From positions 1 through 61,038 of the IMG/VR virus record IMGVR_UViG_3300046514_000354: DNA of 61,038 nt. One strand, 5' to 3'. This document shows positions 1-7,416 of the stretch, in pieces. Within the stretch, counting starts at the first letter, position 1. The number at the start of each line of letters is the position of its first letter. Position numbers and translations under genes: made by a program. The notes below the pieces were generated by a model, which did no database searches, was not told the DNA's origin, and saw only the letters and a program-made list of their open reading frames with translations. Source of the stretch: a virus.

Positions 1-127
1 CGGAAGGTCACGCTCGGTCCGCCGCTGAAGCGGGACGAGCAGACCACCACCACGGTAAGCGATCGTTGGCTGGTGGCACGTCCGGCAGACGGCTCAGCAC
101 TGCCCACGTACTGCGTGGCGCGGGACT
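1..127. repeat. Terminal 127-bp direct repeat (circular overlap)
   Basis: Bases 1-127 are identical to bases 60912-61038. A perfect repeat of exactly 127 bp at both contig ends is the usual sign of a circular assembly graph closed with k=127, not of a biological terminal repeat. An open reading frame continues across the join, which supports a circular or circularly permuted molecule. Confidence 0.93.
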
Positions 128-162
128 ACGGCAACACCGGCGTGCACGGAAAGAAGAAGTAG
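1..162 (+). CDS. 3' part of the gene crossing the contig ends
   Basis: Frame 1 is open from base 1 (codon CGG, Arg) to the TAG at 160-162 and is the C-terminal continuation of the frame starting at 60744. Bases 1-127 duplicate the right end, so only 128-162 add new codons. The next gene's ATG (163) follows the stop without a gap, suggesting translational coupling. Confidence 0.85.
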   Translation, partial: RKVTLGPPLKRDEQTTTTVSDRWLVARPADGSALPTYCVARDYGNTGVHGKKK

Positions 163-603
163 ATGGCTGCTCCTTGCGACATTCTCCTGACAGCCGACGG
201 CTACATCACCCAGGCACTGGAGATGGTGTATCTTGACGGGAAAGACTACGTCATGATCGACACCGCAGATCTGGATGGGGATCCAACACGCTGCCGCGTT
301 CAATGGGCGGGAAGTGACGGTAAGACCGAGATCGTAGCGGTCAGCCGCATCTACAAGAACAAGACAGAAGTGGGTGTTGAGTATCCGCCGACGATGATGG
401 ATATCATCACCATCATGCCGGCGAACGGCGACAGCATTTGGTTCGTGTGCGATAAGCACGGCCAGATGTATGCCTACGAAGAGACATCCGTCAAGGACAG
501 CGATGGCGATTGGGTCGACATCGAAGACGGGATGGCTCTGTCGGTTCCCGCGCAGTCGCTCAGAAAGCTGGACGGTTCGGAAGTGTACCACGAGCTGAAC
601 TAG
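163..603 (+). CDS. Hypothetical early protein (146 aa)
   Basis: ATG abuts the preceding TAG (160-162), so translation is probably coupled. The protein is acidic, has no membrane segment, and is rich in short beta-like stretches with many Asp residues. No recognised domain. It is followed by a hairpin-RBS cassette at 604-680. Confidence 0.8.
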   Translation: MAAPCDILLTADGYITQALEMVYLDGKDYVMIDTADLDGDPTRCRVQWAGSDGKTEIVAVSRIYKNKTEVGVEYPPTMMDIITIMPANGDSIWFVCDKHGQMYAYEETSVKDSDGDWVDIEDGMALSVPAQSLRKLDGSEVYHELN

Positions 604-680
604 CCTGCGGGTGGCGCTCTTCGGAGCGTTGCCCGGAGCCTAGGACATAGTAGGCTTCTATACAGATACAGGGAGGAATG
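604..680 (+). promoter_or_regulatory. Hairpin-RBS cassette
   Basis: A 12-bp stem, 608-619 with 624-635, closes on a UUCG loop (620-623). The stem base is CGGG/CCCG. It is followed by 'atacagatac' and AGGGAGGA, then ATG. There is no T-tract, so it is not a textbook intrinsic terminator. It is one of about a dozen related cassettes in the early region. Confidence 0.75.
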
Positions 681-1400
681 ATGGAAAAGATTCACGTAAG
701 TGGGCAGAGGACTCCGCCTCCAGATTGGGCGAAAGCTCATACGGAGCCGAAGATCACTCCGCCTCAGCGTCAGTTCCTGCTCGATCTCATCAAGGAGCGG
801 GAAGCGGACGCTGCCGAGAAGTCAGGCAAGATCGATCTGATCATGAAGTGCCTGCGCATCTCGGAAGACGAAGAGGAGTTCGGGATGTCGAAAGCCAAGG
901 CGTCCGAGCTCATCACGTGGTTTCTGGCACGTCCGAAGAAGCCGACTGAGCAGGACAAGGCTCAGAAAGCAGGGCGTGCCGAGGATCTCGAGTGGCAGAA
1001 AGCTCTGGTGGATTTGCCGCCGGGACGCTACGCCATCGAGAACAACGAGGGTGAACTGCGCTTCTACCTGCGCTGGCAGGGCAGAGGCCAGAACAGTGAT
1101 CGGTTTGCGCTGTACGTCATTCATGGTCCGTACGAGAGCAAGCTGCCTCGTCCGGCTCAGGTGACCATCGCGCAGAAGATCCTGGATGCTGGCGTGCGTA
1201 AGTGCGCTCTGCGTTACGGGGCAGAGATCGGCGAATGCAGCAACTGCGGTCGTCGTCTCACGAACCGTATCTCTCGCGAGCTCGCGATCGGCCCGATCTG
1301 CGGCGGTCGCATGTTCGGCGACGAGTGGAAGACCGAAGTCAAAACGAAGCGTGCCGAGATCGTTGCACGCGGAGAGGATCCCGATGAGGAACTCGAATAG
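681..1400 (+). CDS. Hypothetical protein with C-terminal zinc ribbon
   Basis: About 239 aa. The C-terminal part has a CSNCGRRL segment followed by GPICG, a treble-clef-like Cys4 pattern common in small actinophage proteins (CxxCGRxL...GiGPxC). The N-terminal half is charged and predicted helical, with a WFLARPKKP linker. Two adjacent ATGs exist (678 and 681); 681 gives the 4-nt spacing from AGGGAGG seen in the sister cassettes, so I prefer it. Nucleic-acid binding is an inference. Confidence 0.85.
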   Translation: MEKIHVSGQRTPPPDWAKAHTEPKITPPQRQFLLDLIKEREADAAEKSGKIDLIMKCLRISEDEEEFGMSKAKASELITWFLARPKKPTEQDKAQKAGRAEDLEWQKALVDLPPGRYAIENNEGELRFYLRWQGRGQNSDRFALYVIHGPYESKLPRPAQVTIAQKILDAGVRKCALRYGAEIGECSNCGRRLTNRISRELAIGPICGGRMFGDEWKTEVKTKRAEIVARGEDPDEELE

Positions 1401-1608
1401 GCCGGTGCCATGGCCTTGGGGATCTCACCCCGGATGGATCGGGGTGCTGTAGGCAAAGGAGGTGATCGTCATAGACACGAACATCGAACGGGGACCGTTC
1501 TCCTGGGTGAAGGCCCAGGGCGGAAACGGACCCTGACCTAGTCTGCGGGTGGGGCTCACTGAGCCCTGCCCGGAGCCTAGCAGCTCCATATACAACAAGG
1601 GAGGAAAG
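1401..1608 (+). promoter_or_regulatory. Intergenic region with two hairpins, possible tiny ORF and RBS cassette
   Basis: A perfect 7-bp hairpin CACCCCG/CGGGGTG lies at about 1428-1448, followed by AAAGGAGGTG at 1456-1464. A 24-codon frame opening with GTG (1462..1536) is possible but overlaps its own SD, so support is weak. The second hairpin, 1546-1557 with 1561-1572 (12 bp, CGGG base, 3-nt loop), belongs to the recurrent cassette and leads to AAGGGAGGAAAG before the ATG at 1609. Confidence 0.55.
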
Positions 1609-1806
1609 ATGGACAGACCTGGTCTCAACAGGACCAGTCTAACCCTGGCCCACATGCACATGGCCCTGGAGAGTCATCTTGAAGATGCCAAGAAAGCAGG
1701 CATCGAGGATCTCCGCGGCCTGGACGACGCCATGATGGGCATTGAAGATGCTCAGAAAGGCATCCTTGCATTCGTCAAGGTTCTTGACGGTGACGGTGCG
1801 CCATGA
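1609..1806 (+). CDS. Hypothetical small helical protein (65 aa)
   Basis: ATG at 1609 sits 4 nt after GGGAGG of the cassette. The protein is predicted mostly helical, with Met- and His-containing N-terminal and Asp-rich C-terminal halves. Its TGA overlaps the ATG of the next gene (ATGA at 1803), the start of a three-gene coupled set with the membrane protein and the basic protein downstream. No known domain. Confidence 0.75.
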   Translation: MDRPGLNRTSLTLAHMHMALESHLEDAKKAGIEDLRGLDDAMMGIEDAQKGILAFVKVLDGDGAP

Positions 1807-1958
1807 GTAGGCTGATCGCAAACGTAGTGATGGTGCTTGTGATGTTCTTGGCCATTCAGCTGAATCTCTGGCTGTTTGGTCAGGCTGCGACATTCTGGTT
1901 TATCACAGGCATCTTGATTGCGATCATCTTCGGTGCCGTCAAAGCGTGGCGGTCATGA
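1803..1958 (+). CDS. Small two-helix membrane protein (51 aa)
   Basis: The frame starts at ATG 1803 (4-bp overlap with the upstream stop) and ends at TGA 1956-1958, itself overlapping the next ATG (1955). Two hydrophobic stretches, roughly residues 5-25 and 28-46, and a basic C-terminus (VKAWRS) indicate a double-spanning inner-membrane protein. Role unknown; early phage membrane proteins often act in host takeover or exclusion, but nothing here shows that. Confidence 0.72.
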   Translation: MSRLIANVVMVLVMFLAIQLNLWLFGQAATFWFITGILIAIIFGAVKAWRS

Positions 1959-2188
1959 GTAAGACGAAGGCACCACGGCCCAAAGCTGAGGTGTATCAGA
2001 TTGAGGAGCACGGGCATCGCGGGATCGTGGCCGTGGTACGTGCCTCAACTCCGACGCAGGCTCTCGAGGAGTATTTCGTGAGCAGCAACCTGAAGCAGAA
2101 GGGCTACAAGAAGGGTAAGAGGGTCGGCAACACTCTGCAGGTCACAGGCAAGGCAGAGGTTAAGATACTCACAGCAGTTCGCGTCTAG
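1955..2188 (+). CDS. Hypothetical basic protein (77 aa)
   Basis: ATG at 1955 overlaps the previous TGA by 4 bp. The N-terminus is Lys-rich (MSKTKAPRPK) and the middle has beta-like GIVAVVRASTPTQALEEYF, followed by a KQKGYKKGKR basic patch. This resembles the compact early proteins that bind nucleic acid or host proteins, but no family is recognised. Confidence 0.78.
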   Translation: MSKTKAPRPKAEVYQIEEHGHRGIVAVVRASTPTQALEEYFVSSNLKQKGYKKGKRVGNTLQVTGKAEVKILTAVRV

Positions 2189-2194
2189 TCAGAA

Positions 2195-2395
2195 AAGGAT
2201 TGAGCAGCGGGATGCTGCTCGCCGCGCTCGAGAGTTGTCCTCCCTGGACTCTCTGGAGCGCGGCGCGGAGCATCCATGTGCTCTGGGGCGAAATCCCTGG
2301 TAAACCACAAGGTTTGCCGAGGACTAGCCAACGGCTGAAGAATCAGGTACGGTTCTTCAGTAACCACCCGGCCCAAGCCATGGGCCAAACCTAAC
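2195..2395 (+). ncRNA. Candidate structured RNA or structured 5' leader
   Basis: This gene-free stretch is packed with inverted repeats: 2202-2208/2214-2220 (7 bp); 2220-2229/2256-2265 (10 bp, extended inward to about 18 bp); 2268-2272/2279-2283; 2299-2306/2311-2318 (8 bp, loop ACAA); 2326-2329/2333-2336; 2335-2342/2353-2360 (8 bp); 2370-2374/2382-2386. The density is much higher than in other intergenic gaps. It precedes the basic protein gene at 2418 and could be a leader, a processed RNA or a protein-binding RNA. No Rfam class is recognised. Confidence 0.5.
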
Positions 2396-2417
2396 AGAAC
2401 GGGAAGGGAGCATCACC

Positions 2418-2939
2418 ATGGCGAAGGAACTTCAGCAGAGCTTGCTCAACAAGCTCGTCACCGTCCTCAAGAAGAAGGACGGATTCGGTCAGTCGGAGAC
2501 GTTCTACGTCAACGCGACTGGGATCGAGCGCTCGCAGATCGGCCGGTATCTCTACCAGGCTGAGCTGCTCGCGGATCCCAGCGTCAAGATCCCGGCGACC
2601 ACGAAGGCGATCGTCGCTGCACGGAACCAGGGTGTTCGTTGGCCGCGGATTGCGGTTCGCGCGGGCATCTCGGAGTCGGCAGCGAAGGAGCTCTTCGAGG
2701 CTTCGGGAACTGCGGCTGCCGATTCGTACACGGGCCGTGGCCGCAAGACCTTCGAGTCAAGCGGTGCGACCAGTGGGCGTCGTGGTGCCGGTAGCAAGAA
2801 GACCGGCGTCAAGGTCACGGCTGCGGCTTCGGGTCGTCGGCGTGGAGCAGGGGCGAAGAACAAGTCCCAGGCTGCTCCGGCGTCCCGTCGCGGTCGGGGA
2901 ACGCGCTCGTCCGCAAGGGCTGGCGCGGACCCCAAGTAG
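2418..2939 (+). CDS. DNA-binding-like protein with long basic tail
   Basis: 173 aa; SD is GGGAAGGGAG upstream of ATG 2418. Residues about 1-95 look like a small helical domain with a helix-turn-helix-like segment (WPRIAVRAGISESAAKELF). Residues about 100-173 are low-complexity and strongly basic, with repeated GRRGAG / GRRRGAG / SRRGRG motifs and Ala/Ser/Lys, like the C-terminal tails of actinobacterial nucleoid proteins. A role in coating or compacting DNA, or binding RNA, is inferred. It ends in tandem TAGTAG. Confidence 0.8.
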   Translation: MAKELQQSLLNKLVTVLKKKDGFGQSETFYVNATGIERSQIGRYLYQAELLADPSVKIPATTKAIVAARNQGVRWPRIAVRAGISESAAKELFEASGTAAADSYTGRGRKTFESSGATSGRRGAGSKKTGVKVTAAASGRRRGAGAKNKSQAAPASRRGRGTRSSARAGADPK

Positions 2940-2995
2940 TAGCGGCGGCCAAGACTGCCCTGGACGGCGACCCATCGGATCTCGAAAGACTTCTG

Positions 2996-3319
2996 GTGGG
3001 TCGCCGTATTTGGGTCGTCGTCCCTGCTTTCGAGGGGTCACCTGCTCACGCATATGACTGTCGCGTGCTCAGCCTCAAAGCCTTTCTCCCAGCTGGGCCA
3101 GTCGGCGAAGGTGAGCCGAATGCCTACGAAGGCATCAGGAGAAAGCATCTCCTCAAGTTGTGGACAGACCCAGGTGGTAACAGGGTGCTGACCGTTGGGA
3201 GCATTCGTCTTCACGATCCCATGAGGACCGGGGAGATCACGAGAGCTCAGAAGCAACTAAGCTCGGAGAAGAATGTAGGCGTCGCACCGATCATTGACGA
3301 TCTACCAGACTACGAGTGA
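2996..3319 (+). CDS. Hypothetical protein (107 aa), start uncertain
   Basis: Annotated from GTG 2996, which lacks a clear SD. The same frame is open and coding-like upstream to about 2939 (TALDGDPSDLERLLVG) and beyond into the end of the preceding gene, with no ATG/GTG/TTG. So either a non-standard start or a link to the 2418 gene by frameshift is possible. No domain recognised; the C-terminus is acidic (IIDDLPDYE). Confidence 0.6.
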   Translation: MGRRIWVVVPAFEGSPAHAYDCRVLSLKAFLPAGPVGEGEPNAYEGIRRKHLLKLWTDPGGNRVLTVGSIRLHDPMRTGEITRAQKQLSSEKNVGVAPIIDDLPDYE

Positions 3320-3399
3320 TGCGTTGCGGGTTGTCCCACTCCGTGGGGCTTCCTGGAGCACATGACCGTGCTTCAATACCAATACAGGGAGGATGAATA
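3320..3399 (+). promoter_or_regulatory. Hairpin-RBS cassette
   Basis: The stem arms are CGGG..GTCCCAC and GTGGGGC..CCTGG (3327-3356), with a TCC loop and a small internal mismatch. 'Caataccaatac' and AGGGAGGA follow, then ATG 3400. Confidence 0.68.
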
Positions 3400-3657
3400 A
3401 TGAGCGGTACAGATGCGCTGTTCTTTGCGGGCATCGCCTGCTTCGTTGTTGCTGTCTTCACATTCATCGTTGCTTGGCTGGTGGATGTGGCCCGCGACTC
3501 TCGTGACCTCAAGGAGATGGTCAACGAGGGTCGCAGGGTCTACCAGGGTCGCATCCGGGGTATGATCTACTTCATGATCGACATCCCCGACGTGGCCGAG
3601 GCCACAGACGCTGAGTGGCAGCTTCAGAGCCTGCTCTACGAGTACCGGCAGCTGTAA
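3400..3657 (+). CDS. Small membrane-anchored protein (85 aa)
   Basis: The N-terminus (residues about 5-28, ALFFAGIACFVVAVFTFIVAW) is one membrane helix. The rest is a charged soluble domain of about 55 residues, probably cytoplasmic. TAA overlaps the ATG of the next gene (TAATG at 3655-3659), so the pair is coupled. Function unknown. Confidence 0.78.
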   Translation: MSGTDALFFAGIACFVVAVFTFIVAWLVDVARDSRDLKEMVNEGRRVYQGRIRGMIYFMIDIPDVAEATDAEWQLQSLLYEYRQL

Positions 3658-3911
3658 TGGTTGACATCACATACCAAGATGTGATCAGAGTCGCCGACGA
3701 GAACAACGAGGCGGACATCGATGACTGGATCGAGAGAAACGGTCTGAGCGATGAAGTCTTGAAGAAAGTCACTCACGACTTCTACTACATGTGCTATCGG
3801 CAGATCGCAGGCGGTGACGACGTAGAGCAAGCCATGAAGTGTTGTATCCTGGCTGCCTTCACGATCGGCGTCGATGTAGGACGGGAATTCATTCCCAAGA
3901 CAGAACTCTGA
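3657..3911 (+). CDS. Hypothetical acidic protein (84 aa)
   Basis: Starts at ATG 3657 overlapping the upstream TAA. The N-terminal half is Asp/Glu-rich and the C-terminal half has two Cys (CYRQ, KCCIL) and a helix. No recognised family. Coupled to the membrane protein before it, so it may be its soluble partner. Confidence 0.76.
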   Translation: MVDITYQDVIRVADENNEADIDDWIERNGLSDEVLKKVTHDFYYMCYRQIAGGDDVEQAMKCCILAAFTIGVDVGREFIPKTEL

Positions 3912-3987
3912 TCTGCGGGTGAACCCTCCTGCGGTGGGGTTTGCCCGGAGCTCAGCGAGCTCCAATACCAAGACAGGGAGGATGGAA
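3912..3987 (+). promoter_or_regulatory. Hairpin-RBS cassette
   Basis: Stem CGGGTGAACCC (from 3916) pairs with GGGGTTTGCCCG (to 3947). Then come a short GAGCTC..GAGCTC inverted repeat, 'caataccaagac' and AGGGAGG before the start at 3988. Confidence 0.68.
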
Positions 3988-4233
3988 ATGGCTAAGACGA
4001 AAGAGCCACTGGAGAGTCAGTTGCCGACCTACTCGGTCAAGCGCAGCGTAGACTTCCCCAGTTGGTTAGTCGTCACATGTCCTTACGAGGACTGCGGCGA
4101 CGTCTTCCTGGTGCGTGCAAGTAGGTGGCTGAAGCCAATGAGGAGGACCACTCACAGTGGCGATCCGTTCACTATCACTGGTAGAAGCTGCCCCTACTGC
4201 ATGAGGGTAAGTCACAAACCCAGAGTCTCCTGA
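3988..4233 (+). CDS. Zinc-ribbon protein (81 aa)
   Basis: ATG 3988 is 6 nt after AGGGAGG; a second ATG at 3982 lies too close to the SD. CPYEDC and CPYC pairs about 40 residues apart form a probable Cys4 zinc ribbon with basic residues between (RASRWLKPMRRTTH). Probably a nucleic-acid-binding or transcription-related small protein; the specific role is unknown. Confidence 0.78.
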   Translation: MAKTKEPLESQLPTYSVKRSVDFPSWLVVTCPYEDCGDVFLVRASRWLKPMRRTTHSGDPFTITGRSCPYCMRVSHKPRVS

Positions 4234-4281
4234 ATCAGCTATAATCAGGGGCTATCACCAAACCACCCGGAAGGTAACACC
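4234..4281 (+). promoter_or_regulatory. Possible promoter (-10 TATAAT) and RBS before the helicase gene
   Basis: A perfect TATAAT lies at 4240-4245, about 37 nt before the helicase ATG. No convincing -35 (TTGACA-like) is found 16-18 nt upstream, so an extended -10 or activated promoter would be needed. GGAAGG sits 7-12 nt before ATG 4282. Confidence 0.35.
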
Positions 4282-6186
4282 ATGCCAAATGCATTTGCTG
4301 AGCTGTCTCCCTCAGGGGACAAGATCGAGGTCCACTTCAAGTATGACAAGGATCTCGTCACACTCATCAAAGAGGTACCAGGCGCACGGTTTGTTCCGGT
4401 CACCAACGGTGGTCCCATGTGGACCGTCCCGCTGAACCTGGACATCGCGCGGCGTCTGAACGAGAACATGGGACCGGGTCTCGTCCTCGGACGCGCATTG
4501 CGTGTCTGGGGCAAGGAGGCTCGGAAGCGTGAGAAGAACCTCCATGCTCTGGCAAGCATTGATTCGGTTGAGCCTGAAGCTCTTGCCCTCAAGGACAAGA
4601 TCCCAGGCATGGCCGAATGGATGCGCGGCTACCAGCGTGCAGATGTTCAGTTCCTGGCTGCTACGTCGGCGATCAACGCCAACGAGCCGGGGCTTGGTAA
4701 GACATCTGAGACCATCGCTGCCATCTTCGAGGCAGGGCTTGAGAACGGCCAGCACCTTGTGGTCGCTCCTAAGACCTCACTCGAGACTGTTTGGCGGTCT
4801 GAGATCGAGCGCTGGACGGAGCACTGCGAGAAGCCGCATGAGGTCATCTGCTACAGCGGTGAACTCAGCACGGCTGCTCGTGAACATGCCATCGAGGAGT
4901 TCTGGGCATGCGTGGATGAAGACTGGCCTGTTTGGTTCGTCTGCACCCCGCAGACCTTGCTCGGTGGGCACGATCCCAACGTCGAGGAGTGGAACACCTT
5001 CACGATCGACGAGTTCCATAAGACAGGGTTGACGAACACGTCAGCCAAGAAGGGCACGGGCACGAAGTTCGGAGACGCCGTCAAGGAGATCAAGTCCAAG
5101 CGGCGTTACGCTCTCTCCGGGACACCGATGGGCGGCAAGCCCATCAAGCTCTGGGGAGCGCTGCACTTCCTGTATCCGGAGCAGTTCACGTCCAAGTGGC
5201 AATGGGCCAAGACGTGGCTGGATGTCTCCAGCAATGGGTATGGGCAGGACATCGGCGGTGTTCTCAGAGGTCGTGAGGATGAGTTCTACAAGGCTCTGTC
5301 TCCGTACCTAGTGCGGCGGCTGAAGTCTGAAGTGCTCACCCAGCTGCCTCCGAAGCAGTTCGTCGATGTCTGGTGCGACATGACGCCGAAGCAGAAGAAG
5401 CAGTACGACGACTTCGCTGCCAAGGCGGAAGCTGAGATCGAGGGCATGAAGCTCAACGCTCTCGGCATTCTCGCAGAGTACACTCGGCTGAAGGTCTTCG
5501 CAGATGCTTACTGCGAGGAGATGGTCGAGAAGATGGTTGACTGCGGCATGTGCAAGGGCACAGGCGATGTTGAGGGTGTAACCTGCCCTCGTTGTCTGGG
5601 CTCTGGTAAGCGCAAGCAGCAGCACCCCATCCCGAGCAACGAGTCGGGCAAGCTGCAATACCTGCTTGAGCGGCTGAACGAGAACGGCATCGACCCTGAC
5701 GATCCTTCAGGCGACAGTTGTGCTGTGGTGGCCAGTCAGTTCAAGCTGGTGGCCGACATGGTTCACGCCTATCTGAACGCCAAGGGCATCTATGCCGAGA
5801 AGATCACAGGCGACACATCCGGTAAGGAACGCGCTCGCATTCAGGAGCAGTTCCAGAAGGGTGGTGTCGGCTCACCCCGCGTTGTGGTGATGACTACCAC
5901 AGCCGGTGGTGTGGCAATCACTCTTGACCGGGCAGATACCTGCCACATCCTGGACGAGACATGGGTCCCGGACGATCAAGAGCAGTTGGCCGATCGTATT
6001 CACCGCGCATCGCGGATGCACCAGGTCACGGTGTACTCCTACCGTTGCAAGGACACGATCGAGGAGGACATCCACGCTCTGGTGCAGGACAAGGCCCAGA
6101 TCAACCGGGCAATCTTGGATATCAGGCGGCAGGGCTTCCGCGCCGACCACAAGCCTCAGGTTGTAACCGAAGAGGTTGCAGCATGA
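4282..6186 (+). CDS. SNF2-type superfamily 2 helicase with zinc-finger insert
   Basis: 634 aa. The two RecA-like lobes show Walker A NEPGLGKT (residues 134-141), a DEFH box in TIDEFHK, motif III SGTP, and a C-terminal motif VI region with DQEQLADRIHRASR. The N-terminal ~100 residues are a beta-rich HARP-like or substrate-binding part. Inserted between the lobes (about 419-440) is a DnaJ-like pair CGMCKGTG / CPRCLGSG, probably one zinc site. The likely role is ATP-dependent DNA translocation or fork/D-loop remodelling in phage replication or recombination. Confidence 0.93.
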   Translation: MPNAFAELSPSGDKIEVHFKYDKDLVTLIKEVPGARFVPVTNGGPMWTVPLNLDIARRLNENMGPGLVLGRALRVWGKEARKREKNLHALASIDSVEPEALALKDKIPGMAEWMRGYQRADVQFLAATSAINANEPGLGKTSETIAAIFEAGLENGQHLVVAPKTSLETVWRSEIERWTEHCEKPHEVICYSGELSTAAREHAIEEFWACVDEDWPVWFVCTPQTLLGGHDPNVEEWNTFTIDEFHKTGLTNTSAKKGTGTKFGDAVKEIKSKRRYALSGTPMGGKPIKLWGALHFLYPEQFTSKWQWAKTWLDVSSNGYGQDIGGVLRGREDEFYKALSPYLVRRLKSEVLTQLPPKQFVDVWCDMTPKQKKQYDDFAAKAEAEIEGMKLNALGILAEYTRLKVFADAYCEEMVEKMVDCGMCKGTGDVEGVTCPRCLGSGKRKQQHPIPSNESGKLQYLLERLNENGIDPDDPSGDSCAVVASQFKLVADMVHAYLNAKGIYAEKITGDTSGKERARIQEQFQKGGVGSPRVVVMTTTAGGVAITLDRADTCHILDETWVPDDQEQLADRIHRASRMHQVTVYSYRCKDTIEEDIHALVQDKAQINRAILDIRRQGFRADHKPQVVTEEVAA

Positions 6187-6290
6187 TCGCTACCTGCAAT
6201 CTGTGTGGGAAATTCAGTGTACCATGGGATGAGATCGGCAAGGCGCTCATGGAGCAACACCTGAAGTCCTGCAAGAAGGTGAAGAGATGA
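6183..6290 (+). CDS. Micro zinc-finger protein (35 aa)
   Basis: ATG 6183 overlaps the helicase TGA and its own TGA overlaps the next ATG (6287), so it sits inside a coupled operon. CNLC and HLKSC, about 20 residues apart, form a C2HC-type zinc finger covering almost the whole protein, followed by KKVKR. Probably nucleic-acid or protein binding and possibly a helicase partner (inference from coupling). Confidence 0.72.
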   Translation: MIATCNLCGKFSVPWDEIGKALMEQHLKSCKKVKR

Positions 6291-6781
6291 GCTTCAACGA
6301 GGACGGTTCAACCAGCTTCCTCATCGTTGATCACGAGATCGCTCAGAACACGGATCTTGTTATCTATGTGCTTGACGTCTGGCAGGGTGATCGTGAAGAT
6401 CCTGCTGTCGGCGTCGCCCGGTACATGGGCGTGTTCAAGGGTGAAGACCTCACGACCGACGATGGGGAAGCACTCGATCCTGACTTCAGCAAGTGGAAGC
6501 CAGGCTACTACAACGAGAAGAAGATCATCCCTCAGCCTCTCTTTTGGGAGACCCTGGAGGAGATCAAGAAGGGTGATCGGGACGCGGAGAACTTCAAGAG
6601 GCAGACAGAAGGGCTTCTTCTGAAGGATGACTACTCCTTCGGTTCGCGTCATGTTGAGAGAACACTGTACCAGGGGTTCGTTGAGGCCATTGACATCCTC
6701 GCCGTTGATGGTGAGAACGAAGAGGCCTGGGCCGCTGTAAACAAATACAGGGAGCACAAGGCTCTCGAATACGAAAGGTAG
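6287..6781 (+). CDS. Hypothetical acidic protein (164 aa)
   Basis: Start overlaps the upstream stop (ATGA). Acidic, soluble, mixed alpha/beta sequence rich in Asp/Glu and aromatic residues (YMGVFKGEDL, FWETLEEIKKGD). No domain recognised. Next gene follows after 2 nt. Confidence 0.78.
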   Translation: MSFNEDGSTSFLIVDHEIAQNTDLVIYVLDVWQGDREDPAVGVARYMGVFKGEDLTTDDGEALDPDFSKWKPGYYNEKKIIPQPLFWETLEEIKKGDRDAENFKRQTEGLLLKDDYSFGSRHVERTLYQGFVEAIDILAVDGENEEAWAAVNKYREHKALEYER

Positions 6782-6783
6782 AG

Positions 6784-7029
6784 ATGGAAGGACGCATCAG
6801 AGCGGATCACCCAACCGGCAAGCTACACGGTTACAAGATCGCAGACAGCAGCAACGTAAACTACGTTGGCTGGCAAGATGGCGACATGATCGTGTGGTTC
6901 AAGACTGGCGCCTACGTGTATGTGGGCGTCAGCCGTCAACGGGCCGTTGCATGTGCGCTCGCCAAGAGCGTAGGCGGCTATCTCAACAAGGTCGTCAAGC
7001 CTGCCCATAAGGCGGTGAAACTGGCTTGA
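6784..7029 (+). CDS. KTSC-domain protein (81 aa)
   Basis: Residues about 20-72 match the KTSC pattern: Ser-Ser-N-V..V-G-W, a beta strand MIVWFKTGAYVYVGV, then helix ALAKSVGGYLNKVVK. KTSC domains occur alone in many phages and fused to lysyl-tRNA synthetases; their function is not established. The TGA overlaps the TTG start of the next gene. Confidence 0.82.
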   Translation: MEGRIRADHPTGKLHGYKIADSSNVNYVGWQDGDMIVWFKTGAYVYVGVSRQRAVACALAKSVGGYLNKVVKPAHKAVKLA

Positions 7030-7412
7030 TCCAGGTGTGGGCAGCCATTGTAGCAGGCTGTTTCATGCTCGGGGCTTACCTGTCCTGGCGGGAGCACCGG
7101 CGGGACGCCTCCAACCACCGTACGCAGCCGGGGTGGGTGTACTTTCTCACCCCGGAGGGTGGCGCGGTCAGCGACCCACCAGCACCCATCAAGATAGGCA
7201 TGACCCACAGGGATCCGTACGAGGAACGACTTCCTGAAATTGAGACTATGTCTCCGAAGCCTCTCGAGATCCTACTGGTGGTTCAAGCAAGTGATCCTGC
7301 CCAGTTGGAACGGGCTATTCACAAAGAGCTAGCAGGGTCACGGCTGCACGGCGAGTGGTTCGATCGCCAAGCAGTGCTAGCTTTCCTAGACGCGGTGTCC
7401 CCAACTTGGTGA
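7026..7412 (+). CDS. Membrane-anchored GIY-YIG-like (T5orf172 type) protein
   Basis: TTG start at 7026 overlaps the KTSC stop. A hydrophobic N-terminus (AAIVAGCFMLGAYL) is followed by GWVYFL, then KIGMT, an Arg in RLPEI and a later Glu (LHGEWF), the arrangement of the T5orf172/GIY-YIG nuclease fold. Length 128 aa fits a single nuclease domain plus anchor. It may be a nicking or DNA-processing enzyme tethered to the membrane. Catalytic activity is inferred from motif spacing only. Confidence 0.75.
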   Translation: MIQVWAAIVAGCFMLGAYLSWREHRRDASNHRTQPGWVYFLTPEGGAVSDPPAPIKIGMTHRDPYEERLPEIETMSPKPLEILLVVQASDPAQLERAIHKELAGSRLHGEWFDRQAVLAFLDAVSPTW

Positions 7413-7416
7413 ATCT

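Noticed and set aside
1-127. Genuine direct terminal repeat
   Set aside because: Length equals a common assembler k-mer and a coding frame runs across it, so assembly overlap is simpler.
2346-2360. Group II intron domain V-like GTACGGTTC
   Set aside because: The partner half needed for domain V is absent and no intron protein or boundaries are seen.
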